64,000 bases of DNA, from assembly GCF_004331435.1 (NCBI RefSeq), contig NZ_SJKA01000005.1, positions 496,001 to 560,000 on the forward strand. Direction: 5' to 3'. How positions within the stretch are numbered: position 1 is the first letter of the stretch; each line of letters begins with the position of its first letter. Shown one piece after another: positions 1 to 8,501 of the stretch. The notes beneath the pieces are model-generated. The model worked only from the letters and a program-made list of their open reading frames with translations, had not been told where the DNA came from and did not search any database. The translations under genes and the position numbers were made by a program. Source of the stretch: Kribbella sindirgiensis. Lineage in GTDB: Bacteria; Actinomycetota; Actinomycetes; Propionibacteriales; Kribbellaceae.

Positions 1-314
1 CCCGTGACGAGCCATGCGCCGACGACAACGACCGGGTTCCAGTCGAATGTTCCCGACAGCCAATAGATGATGACGAAGCTCGCAGCAGCCCAGAGCAGCA
101 TCGCGACGAACTCAGCAGCGAACATGCCAGAACCACCAACTGCACCCGATGCGGCAGGCCCGCCGATCCCACGCTGGTCCTGCCCATGCAGACCGTTGAA
201 TGGAAGCTGCGGCACGGCATTGTCCCCGCCCGGTGTACTCGATGCCGAGTCGCGAGAACCACGCTCTGGCGAGCCATCATCGGGACGGTCGTCCCGGTTC
301 TGCGAGTTGTTCAT
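1..314 (-). CDS. Partial membrane protein of the T4SS operon (5' part only)
   Basis: This is the N-terminal part of a protein whose gene runs off the window start. The ATG (complement of 312-314) follows the wall hydrolase gene by 21 bases and has a GAGGCGG ribosome site upstream. About 70 residues are polar and disordered (Asn/Asp/Arg/Gly/Pro rich); a hydrophobic segment then begins (roughly FVAMLLWAAASFVIIYWL), so it is probably an inner-membrane protein. No family is recognised from this piece. As the last visible gene of the conjugation-like operon it could be another structural component, or a lead-in to the coupling protein that Tcp-type loci usually carry. That role is inference. Confidence 0.6.
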   Translation of the reverse strand, partial: MNNSQNRDDRPDDGSPERGSRDSASSTPGGDNAVPQLPFNGLHGQDQRGIGGPAASGAVGGSGMFAAEFVAMLLWAAASFVIIYWLSGTFDWNPVVVVGAWLVT

Positions 315-335
315 GTACCGCCTCAGCAGTTGGAA

Positions 336-1487
336 TCAGTAGAGGGACACGTGAACGTGATCGTAGTGGCCACCGGTCGCGTCACTCGGATCGTAAACAC
401 CGCCGCCGTTGTACGGCGTCCACTGCCCGGTGCGAGCACTCCATATCTTCCCGTACCAGATGAGGTAGTGCACCCCAGTCGTTCCCGCCGTCTGAATCGC
501 CCAGTTCGCAATGCGATCCCCCTTCGCTCTTGCCGGCGCGGATCGGCGCGAGTCCCCGCCGACAAAGACGTCACAGGCTTTCCCCTTCGGATGGTCACTC
601 GTCGGGTTCCAGACGTGGGCGTCCCAGCAGCTCATCGGCGGATTGGCCAGCGCAGCACGAGCCTGCGCGACCCAAGCAGCAGTGCGTGGGGTGACGAGCC
701 CGCCTGTGCCCGTCGGATCTGTGACGCTTGCAGTTTGCGGGGGCCAGACGCCGTTGATGGGACGGCCTTCGATCAGGCCACCTCCGGCGCCACAGCTGTT
801 GTCGATGTCGGTCGGCTGCGATGGGCCGACGGTGGGTTTCGGTCCGGAACGTCCCGCATAAGGATCGCCGGCCCGCTCGAGATCGATACCTGCCTCCGCT
901 GCGATCTGCCGCGCCGTGCGTTCATGTCGCGCGTAGGCATCGGGGAAGGCCGAGACTTGAACGGCCTGGGCAGCCTCGGTGAATGACATCGATGGCCAGT
1001 CATCGATGTCGACCAGACCTGGAGGGCTCGGTGGATTCGGCCCACCGAAGAACGCCTCGGCAGCGTAGGACGGATCCAGAATCTGCTGGACCGTGCCCCA
1101 ACCTGCGGAAGGACGCTGCTGAAACAGTCCGACCGAATCACGATCACCGTAGTCGATATTCTCAAGTCCCGATTCCTGCAGCGCCGTCATCAGGGCGACC
1201 AGGGTCGCTCGGCCTGGAAGGCCACGCGCCACCGCGACACTGTCGATGATCTTGGCGAAAGCGACCTGCCTCGCTCGCACCGGCGCATCCGCGGGCGGAT
1301 CGTCGACCCGGGAATCACCGCTTCCGGGCGGGCAACTGGCAAGGAACCGGTCGCCTCCAGCACCGAAGGGCACGATCAGAACAAAGCTCATCAATCCGAC
1401 TACGGCCATTGCTCCAAGCGCCTTCAGGCCAAGGAGTTTGCCCGCGCTCGAGCCGAGGACACCGCCTGCACCGCGATCCACGAACAT
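336..1487 (-). CDS. Transglycosylase-like wall hydrolase of the T4SS (TcpG-like position)
   Basis: 383 residues. An N-terminal hydrophobic segment (about residues 20-45) anchors or exports the protein. A lytic-transglycosylase-like region follows, with the motifs ALQESGL, NIDYGDRDS and GLFQQRP that are common in actinobacterial wall hydrolases. The C-terminal part has a Trp-rich domain with the SDHPKGKACDVF motif (SxHxxGxAxD), typical of actinobacterial cell-wall proteins. Its likely job is to open peptidoglycan locally so the secretion channel can cross the wall, as TcpG does on clostridial plasmid pCW3. ATG at 1487 is preferred over GTG at 1490 because GGGGA lies seven bases upstream. It follows the 291-residue gene by 16 bases. 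Substrate and catalysis are inferred from family motifs. Confidence 0.75.
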   Translation of the reverse strand: MFVDRGAGGVLGSSAGKLLGLKALGAMAVVGLMSFVLIVPFGAGGDRFLASCPPGSGDSRVDDPPADAPVRARQVAFAKIIDSVAVARGLPGRATLVALMTALQESGLENIDYGDRDSVGLFQQRPSAGWGTVQQILDPSYAAEAFFGGPNPPSPPGLVDIDDWPSMSFTEAAQAVQVSAFPDAYARHERTARQIAAEAGIDLERAGDPYAGRSGPKPTVGPSQPTDIDNSCGAGGGLIEGRPINGVWPPQTASVTDPTGTGGLVTPRTAAWVAQARAALANPPMSCWDAHVWNPTSDHPKGKACDVFVGGDSRRSAPARAKGDRIANWAIQTAGTTGVHYLIWYGKIWSARTGQWTPYNGGGVYDPSDATGGHYDHVHVSLY

Positions 1488-1503
1488 CACAGTCCCCGTT
1501 CGC

Positions 1504-2379
1504 TCATGGACCGGTCCCGCCGTTCAAGTCGCTGATCACCCAACTGGTTCCCTCGGGTACCAGAGTGATCAGAAGCGGCAGCACCATCCGGTTGGGGCGC
1601 TTGCCCGTGACGTCGATCGTGACGGAAACCAGGCGGCTGATCCGCGTCGGCGTGTCCACCGGAGCTGAATCCGGCTTTGGCATCTCGACCTTCACGGAGG
1701 CCACAGTGGATTTCCCACCATCGGACTTCAGGGCGTCGTAGGTCGAATCGCCTTCGGACTGCAGGCTCTGTCCGAGCTCAGACGTGATGTAGGCAGCTGT
1801 CTTGTCGATGAGATTCGCATATGTCTCCCTCGACGGATCACGCGTGTAGAACACCCGTGCCCAAGCGTTGAGCGTACTCGTCGCGGCCGTCGTTGCAGCC
1901 GCCGTCGGACGCTCGGTCAGGATCGGCGGAGTGGAGTTCTGCAACGTCGCTGGGCCTGAGGGAGTCGACGTCGATGACTGTGGTGCATCAGGAGACTGCG
2001 CCTGGTCGGGCGGTTGAGAAGGAGTCAGCACTCCAACATCGCCACGGGCAGGAGGCTCATCTCCTCGCAGCAGACGCGGCAGCCCGCCGCCGAGACCGAG
2101 AACGACGATCGCGAGGATCACAACAGCGACAATGACCGTCGCCGGGCTCGTAGGCTCCGCTTGTCGCTGCTGGCGGAGCCAAGCCACCCGTTGTGCCTGA
2201 TCGTCACGGCGCCAGGTGCGCTTCGCCCGACGACGTTCTCGCCGGCTCAGCTCGTCAATCTCGTCGGGATAGTCGTAGTCCGTCCGAACCATGTCGCGCC
2301 AGTTCGTCGGCTCATCGGGCCGGGCCCTGCCGGAATCGTCATCGCGATCACGCCGCGAGGAGTCGCCGCCGCTCTTCAT
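1504..2379 (-). CDS. Bitopic conjugation protein, VirB8/TcpC-like C-terminal domain
   Basis: 291 residues. The first ~85 residues are highly charged and cytoplasmic (SRRERRRAKRTWRR). One transmembrane helix follows (about VIVAVVILAIVVLGLG), then a Ser/Thr/Pro linker, then a ~130-residue extracytoplasmic domain (from about NAWARVFYTRD) that looks like the NTF2-like fold of VirB8/TcpC proteins. It sits seven bases after the VirB6-like gene in the same operon, so it is probably a scaffold subunit of the secretion channel. A second, clearer TcpC-like protein is encoded at the operon start (8502-9764), so this locus may have two VirB8-like subunits. The fold assignment is inference from the topology. 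Confidence 0.65.
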   Translation of the reverse strand: MKSGGDSSRRDRDDDSGRARPDEPTNWRDMVRTDYDYPDEIDELSRRERRRAKRTWRRDDQAQRVAWLRQQRQAEPTSPATVIVAVVILAIVVLGLGGGLPRLLRGDEPPARGDVGVLTPSQPPDQAQSPDAPQSSTSTPSGPATLQNSTPPILTERPTAAATTAATSTLNAWARVFYTRDPSRETYANLIDKTAAYITSELGQSLQSEGDSTYDALKSDGGKSTVASVKVEMPKPDSAPVDTPTRISRLVSVTIDVTGKRPNRMVLPLLITLVPEGTSWVISDLNGGTGP

Positions 2380-2386
2380 CGTCCGA

Positions 2387-4423
2387 TCACCTGCGGATTG
2401 GCACCATGACCGTCACGCCGTCCTTCGTGACGCTCGAATACTCGCGGAACCGCCTGCCCGAACTCGACGGTGGCTTACGTCGATCGCGAACTGCTTTGGG
2501 AGGTCCGTCGCGCAGGCTCGCCGAATGCGTATGAGCTCTTGGTTCAAATCTGCTGTGCGAGGCGGGACGACTGTCCTTTCTGGTCGACTTCGCGTGCCTG
2601 GCCTGCCTGGCTTCGGCATTCGAAGATCCGCCGCCGGGCGCGCCCGACTGCGATCCACTGCTCGCTGTACCCGATCGAACGGACGGCGTGCCCGACAAGC
2701 CAACTGTGATTGCTCGACGCCGACCGGCAGGCCCGGATGTGCCATCCGATGTCGCAGCACCGGCCGTCACCGATGTCGCGCCATTGGAGGTCTGTGCGTG
2801 GTCCTTGAGACGTGAAAGCTTCGACTCCTGACCTCCGCCTGCACCCGCCCGAGTTGAACTTGTCCCTGCCTGCTCGATAGCTCGTCGTTCGGGAGAACTC
2901 ATCGCATGAGCCGGGGCCCGTCGTGCCGCCACCATGCGATAGTTCGTCCCGAGCGCCGGCGCCTGTCGGAAGACTCGGACGGATGACGCTCGCTCGACTT
3001 GCGTCTCGTACCCTCTCGAGCTCTTCTCCCCGACCGTTGGGCTCGCAGCTCGGCTACCGACCACGCCCATGAGACGCCGGACGGCGCCCATCGCTCCTCG
3101 ACGAGCGAGGCCTCCCATGACCAGGCTTCCCATCCCTGGTCGCATCATTGAACTCATGCTCTCGAAGAGCCGCCGAAGCCGGAACCCTGCGATGAGAACC
3201 GCGATCGCGAGCCCACTCACAGGAAGCCATCCGAGCGTGTCGGTCAGGCTGAAGACCGCGGTGACCAGCGCCAAGGTGGTCGAGAACACCAGCAGCGCGA
3301 GAATCGACTGCAGAACCAGGCCGAGTAGGGCCTCGAACCAGTTCATCCCCCATTGCCTGGTCCGGCCGGGAACAGCCCACAGACAGGTGAACAGGACGCC
3401 GACCACCAGCAAGATCATACAACCGATGAATGCCATCAAGGCTGTGAATGCAAGTGACACCGTCAGGAACGCGAACAGCGTCGCCGCTATCGCACCAAGA
3501 GTCAGCACGCCTACGCGGCCGAACGGATTGTCGCCCTTCGCCCACTTCACTGTTGGGGCCTCTCCGCCGCCCTCAGCCTTGCTGATCTCCTTGTCGATGT
3601 AGCTGTTGCGGGCATCGCCGTCGGTGCCCTTGTCGAGAATGGCCTTGCCATAGCGCTGACAAGCCTGGAGGGAGCCGAACTCAGCAATGCACCACGGGGT
3701 CGCCGCGAAGGCTCGCCATGTCGCGTCGCCGGATTTTCGCAGCAAAGTGTCCCGCTTGGAGCCGGAAAAACTAGGTTCGGGCCACTCGATCGGAACCTTT
3801 GTCGTCGAGCCGAGTACCTCGGTGGACGTTCCGACAACCGCATCGGACCCAATCTGCCGTGCGCCATCGACGCCGTGTAGCCAGGTCGCCGGCGCGACAG
3901 CGAAACTCGTGGCCAACAACCCAGCGGCGAAGACCCACACCAACTGACTCATCGAGCTGCCACTGGCCCGCCGTTGCGCATACGCCGCAATGGCGCCGAA
4001 AGCCAACGCGGACGGCAGCAACCATCCGGCCAGTTGGGTGTTCACCAAACCGATGGCCGACGAAGCGGTGTCGGTCAACGGCTTCAAGTCTGTGAACGAG
4101 AACAGCCACCAGCCCACAGAGATCGCTGCCCGGGTGATTGCGATGATGTACAGCATGACCATGTGCGCGTAGCCGTTGAACACTGCCTCCATCGGATCGC
4201 GGAAGCTCGTTTCGTAGTCCAGCCCATAGACCGTCGGGCTGTACTGCTCGAAAAGCGTTCGCGTGTCGCCGTGGGTCAGGTCAGGGGTAGGTAGAAGGTC
4301 ACCGAAGCCGGTCGGGTTGGTGGGGCCTTGGTTGGGGTCGGCGGCTAGGGCTAGTTGGGAGGTGAGGATCAGGGAGATGGAGAGGACGGTGGCCGCGGTT
4401 CGGAGGCGGCGGCGCCACCTCAT
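2387..4423 (-). CDS. Polytopic VirB6/TrbL-like channel protein
   Basis: 678 residues. A signal peptide (about 1-27, ending near QLALAA) is followed by several transmembrane helices around 85-110, 125-150, 160-180, 310-360 and 375-425. The last ~230 residues are a disordered Ser/Gly/Arg/Pro-rich cytoplasmic-type tail. This matches the VirB6/TrbL/TcpH class that forms the inner-membrane channel of type IV secretion systems. Its ATG overlaps the stop of the VirB4-like gene by four bases (ATGA at 4420-4423), so translation is probably coupled. The first ~50 codons (near 4264-4420) use more G-ending and fewer C-ending codons than the rest. Assignment rests on topology and operon position. Confidence 0.75.
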   Translation of the reverse strand: MRWRRRLRTAATVLSISLILTSQLALAADPNQGPTNPTGFGDLLPTPDLTHGDTRTLFEQYSPTVYGLDYETSFRDPMEAVFNGYAHMVMLYIIAITRAAISVGWWLFSFTDLKPLTDTASSAIGLVNTQLAGWLLPSALAFGAIAAYAQRRASGSSMSQLVWVFAAGLLATSFAVAPATWLHGVDGARQIGSDAVVGTSTEVLGSTTKVPIEWPEPSFSGSKRDTLLRKSGDATWRAFAATPWCIAEFGSLQACQRYGKAILDKGTDGDARNSYIDKEISKAEGGGEAPTVKWAKGDNPFGRVGVLTLGAIAATLFAFLTVSLAFTALMAFIGCMILLVVGVLFTCLWAVPGRTRQWGMNWFEALLGLVLQSILALLVFSTTLALVTAVFSLTDTLGWLPVSGLAIAVLIAGFRLRRLFESMSSMMRPGMGSLVMGGLARRGAMGAVRRLMGVVGSRAASPTVGEKSSRGYETQVERASSVRVFRQAPALGTNYRMVAARRAPAHAMSSPERRAIEQAGTSSTRAGAGGGQESKLSRLKDHAQTSNGATSVTAGAATSDGTSGPAGRRRAITVGLSGTPSVRSGTASSGSQSGAPGGGSSNAEARQARHAKSTRKDSRPASHSRFEPRAHTHSASLRDGPPKAVRDRRKPPSSSGRRFREYSSVTKDGVTVMVPIRR

Positions 4424-7400
4424 GCGACGTGCTCTTTGTTGGTGGGTGGGCGGTCGGGGTCCGGGGACTCGTCGTCGCCGTAGGCGGGGTACATCGCCTC
4501 GTTGTAGGCGGCCTCGTCTGCTTCTTGGTCGTAGACCTCGTCTGGGCCAATCGGGGACTCGTAGCGCAGGGGGTGGCTGTGGTCTTCGGAGGGGTCTTGG
4601 CCGTTCGGGATCGGCGGGTGGCCGTTTTGTTGGGCCACGGGTGGGGGTGCCGGTTGGGACGGTTGAGAGGGCGCGTGTTGCGGCGTCGCCTCTTGGGTCG
4701 CGGAGGGCTGGACTGCGGGTTCTGTGCTTGCTCGCTCTGCGGTGGCTGAGTAGCCAGGCGCCGGTTGTGTGGCGGGAGCGGGCTCGCGGTCTGCGTGGGG
4801 GGAGGGCTGGCGCGACGGGTCTGCGGTGCTCTCGGGCCTTTGGTCGGCGATCCCCGCGGTCTGAGGAGACGGCGCAGGCGGTGCGGAGTTTGCGTTGGCT
4901 GTGTAGGTCGGAGCCGGCTCAGGTGGTGTGGGGCGCGGCTGGTTGACCTGAGGCGCCGGGGCAGACGGTGCCGCTGGGGTTCCCTGGGCGATGCCATTCG
5001 AGGCCGACGGCATGACCGGCGCGTCTTGCGGCGACGTCCGGTGGTCCTGGAGCCGGGCTGATGAAGCCGGCTCGAGGAGCTCTTCTTCCTCGTCCGCGAA
5101 GGGGTCGTCGGGTTCGTACGCAGGAATCGCGCGGGCCGTAGCGGTCGTGTGTTCGGATTCGGGGGTGGTTCGGAGGAGGGCGGCTACCTGTTGGCTGGGG
5201 ATGTCTATTTGGACTGTGGCTACTTCGTCCCAGCGGTCTCGCATGATGCAGTGGCCGTGGCGGATGGATTTGCCGTTGGCGGCGGTGTTGATGCCTCGGA
5301 CGAGGGTTTGGTACGGGGCGGTTTGGGGGCGGCCGAGGAGTTCCAGGAGCGAGTCGACCTGTTCGCGGGAGCGGAGGCTGAAGGCGAACAGGGTGGTGAT
5401 CTGTTCGACCAGGCCGGGGAGTTTCAGGATCGAGGCGGGGTCCTGGGTGTCGAGGACCAGGGAGGCGCCGAGGGCGCGGCCGACACGGGCGATGTAGTCG
5501 AGGAAGGACGCGCCGTCGGGGGTCTTCGTCAGGAGGTGGACCTCGGGGACGATGACGACCTTGGAACGGCCGCGGAACTCGCGGCGGCCCGTCGTACGGA
5601 CCATCCAGGCCAGGCAGCCGCGGAGGCAGGCCATGCCGACGCGTTCGATCGGGGACCAGGACTCGGGAGCCGACTCGGGGGACGGCAGCGTGAGGCCGGG
5701 CATCTGCACGACCCAGAGACCTGGGTTCGTCGTCAACGAAGACAGCCCGGACGGTGGGCCGGCGACGACGGAGCCGAGACCTGTCTCGACCAGGTCGCGT
5801 AGTGCGAAGCCGACGGTCCGCACTGTCTCCGACTCGGAGGCGCAGAGCCGCTGGATGACACCCCACGACGACGGGTCGGGTGACTGGATCTCGGCGCGGG
5901 TCGCGGCCATGACCGGGGCCTCGGCCGCACCACGCAGATGAGGCGGTAGCAGCAGCATCAGCTGCGACGGGGCCTGCAGTAGGGCGTCGTCAACGGGCAG
6001 CACCCGCAGGAGGTCTGCAGCGCCGGAGAACTGCGCCGTGATCTCAATGACAGCAGTGGGTACGCCGTACTCGGCGGCGACTGCGGACACGCCCGCGGCG
6101 TCGCCCTTCAGGTCCAGCAGCGGCACCCACGCACCGGCGAACGCGGAGTCCAGACCGCCCAGCATCGCGGCAGTCGTCTTGCCTCGACCGGAACGGCCGA
6201 GGAACAGCGTCGTGGTCGCGTCACCCAGTGCAGAACCAGCCGCGGCATCGAAGCGCACCAGACCGGGTGTGGAGCCCGTCAGGTACCCGATGGCCGGGCC
6301 TGTGGCGTCACCGATCGATGCACCGCCCCAGAACCACGACCCGAAGAACGCGGTCGACTCACGTACGTGTCCGAGGTCCGGCACGCGCAGCTGGTCGCCC
6401 GGCAAGGACTCCAGCCACAGGTCGCGCTGCTCGTCCGCGCCAGCGGCAACGGTGATGCCACGGTCGGCGTAGTGCGCGATGACCGCGTCAACGTACGCCT
6501 CGAGGTCCTCACGCGTGTCCGCGCTGACCAGCAACCGAGGGTGGTCCTCGACCAGTGTCAGACCGCTCCGGTTGATGTCGCGCTTGACCTCACGCATGAC
6601 GCGCTCGGTCTCGACGATCTCGTCGGCGGTCTCCTCCGCGGTGCCCTTCGCGGCCGAACGGCGCTGTTCCTTCGCGCTCTTCCGGGTCTCGTCGACCAGG
6701 TGGCGCGCGGTCTTCTTCGTCAGGACGCGGAACCGGACCGAGGCCTCGACGGTGACGTCGATCTCCTCGCCGTCGTCGTCGATCGCCTTGATCTCCGACA
6801 GTGTCCGCAGCCACTCCCCCGCGCCCGGAGTCTCGAGCTCTTCGGGGAAGTCCGTCATCGCGAGGACAGTCGTGTACGCCGCGATCTGGCCACGGGTGTC
6901 GTAGATCCGCAGATGGTCGGTGTACGGCACCACACGGCCGGACGTCAGCCGGGCCAGCGAGGCACCGGTGATCAGACCGCGTCGCGGCGCTGCGACCGCA
7001 CCGCGGTGCATCTCGCGGCTGATCAACCAGGAGATCACCTCAGCCGGCGCGGTGTGCGCCCGCCAGACCGTCGAGCCGAGCTGACGAGCGAGCTTGCGCA
7101 CCCGCTCGTCCAGGTGCGCAAGTTCGCGCGCGCTGACCCGCCAGGACGTCGTACCGAGGGCGTCGCTGATCGAGCCGCGGACCTGCGCGGTCGCCCGCGG
7201 GTCGCGGTCGGACAGGTGTACGCCGAGCGCGACGTACCGCTCCGGCATCCGCATCTCGTCGATCCGGTCGGCCCGGGTCTGCGCCCACGCGTCGTGGTCG
7301 CCGAGACGGTAGTGGCCGGCCATCGAGTCGATGTAGTCCTGACCGGTCGAGCGGCCCCACACCACCTTCAGGTGGCTGAGCCGGTCGCCGAGGATCGTCG

Positions 7401-7605
7401 CGGCCGCGCTGACCGCGGCGTCCAGGGCCGCGTCCTGCTCGGCCTCGGTGGCCAGGTCGGTGTTCGCGACCGAGATCAGGAACCACGCCTCGGCGCTGCG
7501 CTCGGTCACCAGCAGACCGTCGGCGATAGCCACAAGACGAGGTGGCGGCAGGCCGCGCTCGCGGCCGACCCCCACCAGGTTCAAGAGCTTGTCAGCGATC
7601 TTCAT
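4420..7605 (-). CDS. VirB4-like conjugation ATPase with long Pro-rich tail
   Basis: 1061 residues. The Walker A motif GRSGRGKTT is near residue 472 and a Walker-B-like strand VVIVPEVHLL near 685. The ~450-residue N-terminal part contains an Arg/Lys/Glu-rich helical region (about 290-340), as in VirB4/TcpF ATPases. The energy-supplying role for assembly or substrate transport is known for the family. The last ~220 residues (4420-5090) are Pro/Ala/Gln/Ser-rich and probably disordered, which is unusual for VirB4. The gene overlaps both neighbours by four bases: its start with the TcpE-like stop (7602-7605), its stop with the VirB6-like start. A coupling protein would look similar, but none of its typical N-terminal transmembrane helices is seen here. 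Confidence 0.85.
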   Translation of the reverse strand: MKIADKLLNLVGVGRERGLPPPRLVAIADGLLVTERSAEAWFLISVANTDLATEAEQDAALDAAVSAAATILGDRLSHLKVVWGRSTGQDYIDSMAGHYRLGDHDAWAQTRADRIDEMRMPERYVALGVHLSDRDPRATAQVRGSISDALGTTSWRVSARELAHLDERVRKLARQLGSTVWRAHTAPAEVISWLISREMHRGAVAAPRRGLITGASLARLTSGRVVPYTDHLRIYDTRGQIAAYTTVLAMTDFPEELETPGAGEWLRTLSEIKAIDDDGEEIDVTVEASVRFRVLTKKTARHLVDETRKSAKEQRRSAAKGTAEETADEIVETERVMREVKRDINRSGLTLVEDHPRLLVSADTREDLEAYVDAVIAHYADRGITVAAGADEQRDLWLESLPGDQLRVPDLGHVRESTAFFGSWFWGGASIGDATGPAIGYLTGSTPGLVRFDAAAGSALGDATTTLFLGRSGRGKTTAAMLGGLDSAFAGAWVPLLDLKGDAAGVSAVAAEYGVPTAVIEITAQFSGAADLLRVLPVDDALLQAPSQLMLLLPPHLRGAAEAPVMAATRAEIQSPDPSSWGVIQRLCASESETVRTVGFALRDLVETGLGSVVAGPPSGLSSLTTNPGLWVVQMPGLTLPSPESAPESWSPIERVGMACLRGCLAWMVRTTGRREFRGRSKVVIVPEVHLLTKTPDGASFLDYIARVGRALGASLVLDTQDPASILKLPGLVEQITTLFAFSLRSREQVDSLLELLGRPQTAPYQTLVRGINTAANGKSIRHGHCIMRDRWDEVATVQIDIPSQQVAALLRTTPESEHTTATARAIPAYEPDDPFADEEEELLEPASSARLQDHRTSPQDAPVMPSASNGIAQGTPAAPSAPAPQVNQPRPTPPEPAPTYTANANSAPPAPSPQTAGIADQRPESTADPSRQPSPHADREPAPATQPAPGYSATAERASTEPAVQPSATQEATPQHAPSQPSQPAPPPVAQQNGHPPIPNGQDPSEDHSHPLRYESPIGPDEVYDQEADEAAYNEAMYPAYGDDESPDPDRPPTNKEHVA

Positions 7606-8165
7606 TCGCGGCCCTTCCCTGACGACGTCCTGCGACTCACCCGTTGTACGTGATCCGAACCCAGCAGCCGGGCCCGCTGGTTGACGGTGATGTCCGCGCC
7701 CGCGCGGACCATCGGGTCGAGCTCGACCACGACCTCACGTTCCCACTCCGGCGTGACCCGGGCCTTGGCCAGATCGGCCACCTTCCGGGTCGAGATGCGC
7801 TCCCGCCAGGGCAGGTACTCCGTCTTGTCGGCGGCGCGCGCACCGAGGCCGATGATCGGGCGGTGCGCCCGCAACGCGTACCGGACGGCGAGCGCCCATT
7901 CGGTCACCCGGCGGCGACGCTCGTGGAACTTGCCCGGGCGCCAGCCGAACGCGGTGATCACGAACGGCGGCACGATGTACAGGCTGACGGTGGGTTTCTT
8001 CGGTACGCCGATGAACGGGAACAGCAACGCCACCCAGAGCACGATGATCACCGCTCCGAAGATGATCATCCGGCGCCGGGCGCCTTCTCCGAGGTCGATC
8101 CCGAGCAGGTCGTACTGCCGGGTCTCGATCTCGAAGTGGTGGGTCAGGGTGCGGCCGACTCGCAT
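7602..8165 (-). CDS. TcpE-like conjugation membrane protein
   Basis: 187 residues. Two adjacent hydrophobic segments lie near residues 33-50 and 58-75, around a PKKPTVSLYIVPP hairpin, followed by a basic soluble domain (RRRRVTEWALAVRYALRAHRP). This pattern fits the TcpE family of conjugation proteins, which are membrane partners of the VirB4-like ATPase. ATG at 8165 is preferred over the TTG at 8168 because it forms a TGATG overlap with the stop of the upstream 95-residue gene. It is encoded directly before the ATPase with a four-base overlap, consistent with a tight membrane complex. The role is inferred from family and order. Confidence 0.75.
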   Translation of the reverse strand: MRVGRTLTHHFEIETRQYDLLGIDLGEGARRRMIIFGAVIIVLWVALLFPFIGVPKKPTVSLYIVPPFVITAFGWRPGKFHERRRRVTEWALAVRYALRAHRPIIGLGARAADKTEYLPWRERISTRKVADLAKARVTPEWEREVVVELDPMVRAGADITVNQRARLLGSDHVQRVSRRTSSGKGRE

Positions 8166-8452
8166 CAATTACCTCCGGACAGCAATCCCCAGAAGCCCTT
8201 GAGCACGTTGATGGTCTGGTTGTTGGCGTAGATCAGCCCGCCGACCAGGACCCCGGCCGCGATGTGGCCGAACAGCTCGCCCCACTCGCGCTTGAAGTAG
8301 TGGCCGATGGCACGCAACACGAGGATCGCGATGAAGATGTTCCCCGCGATGACCAGGACCCAGTCCTTGAAGTCCGCGCCCGTCGGCACATTGGGGTCGG
8401 CCATGGGCACGGCAAGCTGAAGCACGCTCGCAGCCAGTTCGTGAGTCGTCAT
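8165..8452 (-). CDS. Small two-helix T4SS membrane protein (TcpD-like)
   Basis: 95 residues. There are two predicted transmembrane helices (about 29-47 and 62-80) separated by a short charged loop (GHYFKREWGE). The size, topology and position between the TcpC-like and TcpE-like genes match TcpD of the Gram-positive Tcp conjugation locus, and VirB2/VirB3-type small subunits in general. It starts with ATG, with a 49-base gap after the TcpC-like gene. It could be a pilin-like or channel subunit; sequence alone does not decide this. Confidence 0.65.
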   Translation of the reverse strand: MTTHELAASVLQLAVPMADPNVPTGADFKDWVLVIAGNIFIAILVLRAIGHYFKREWGELFGHIAAGVLVGGLIYANNQTINVLKGFWGLLSGGN

Positions 8453-8501
8453 TGCGGTGTCTCCCTTGTTGCCTCGGTCATCCGATGGCCAGTAGCTGGA
8501 T

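Noticed and set aside
186..986. Long plus-strand open frames opposite the wall hydrolase gene
   Set aside because: They are antisense shadows caused by high GC; no motifs, ribosome sites or family features.
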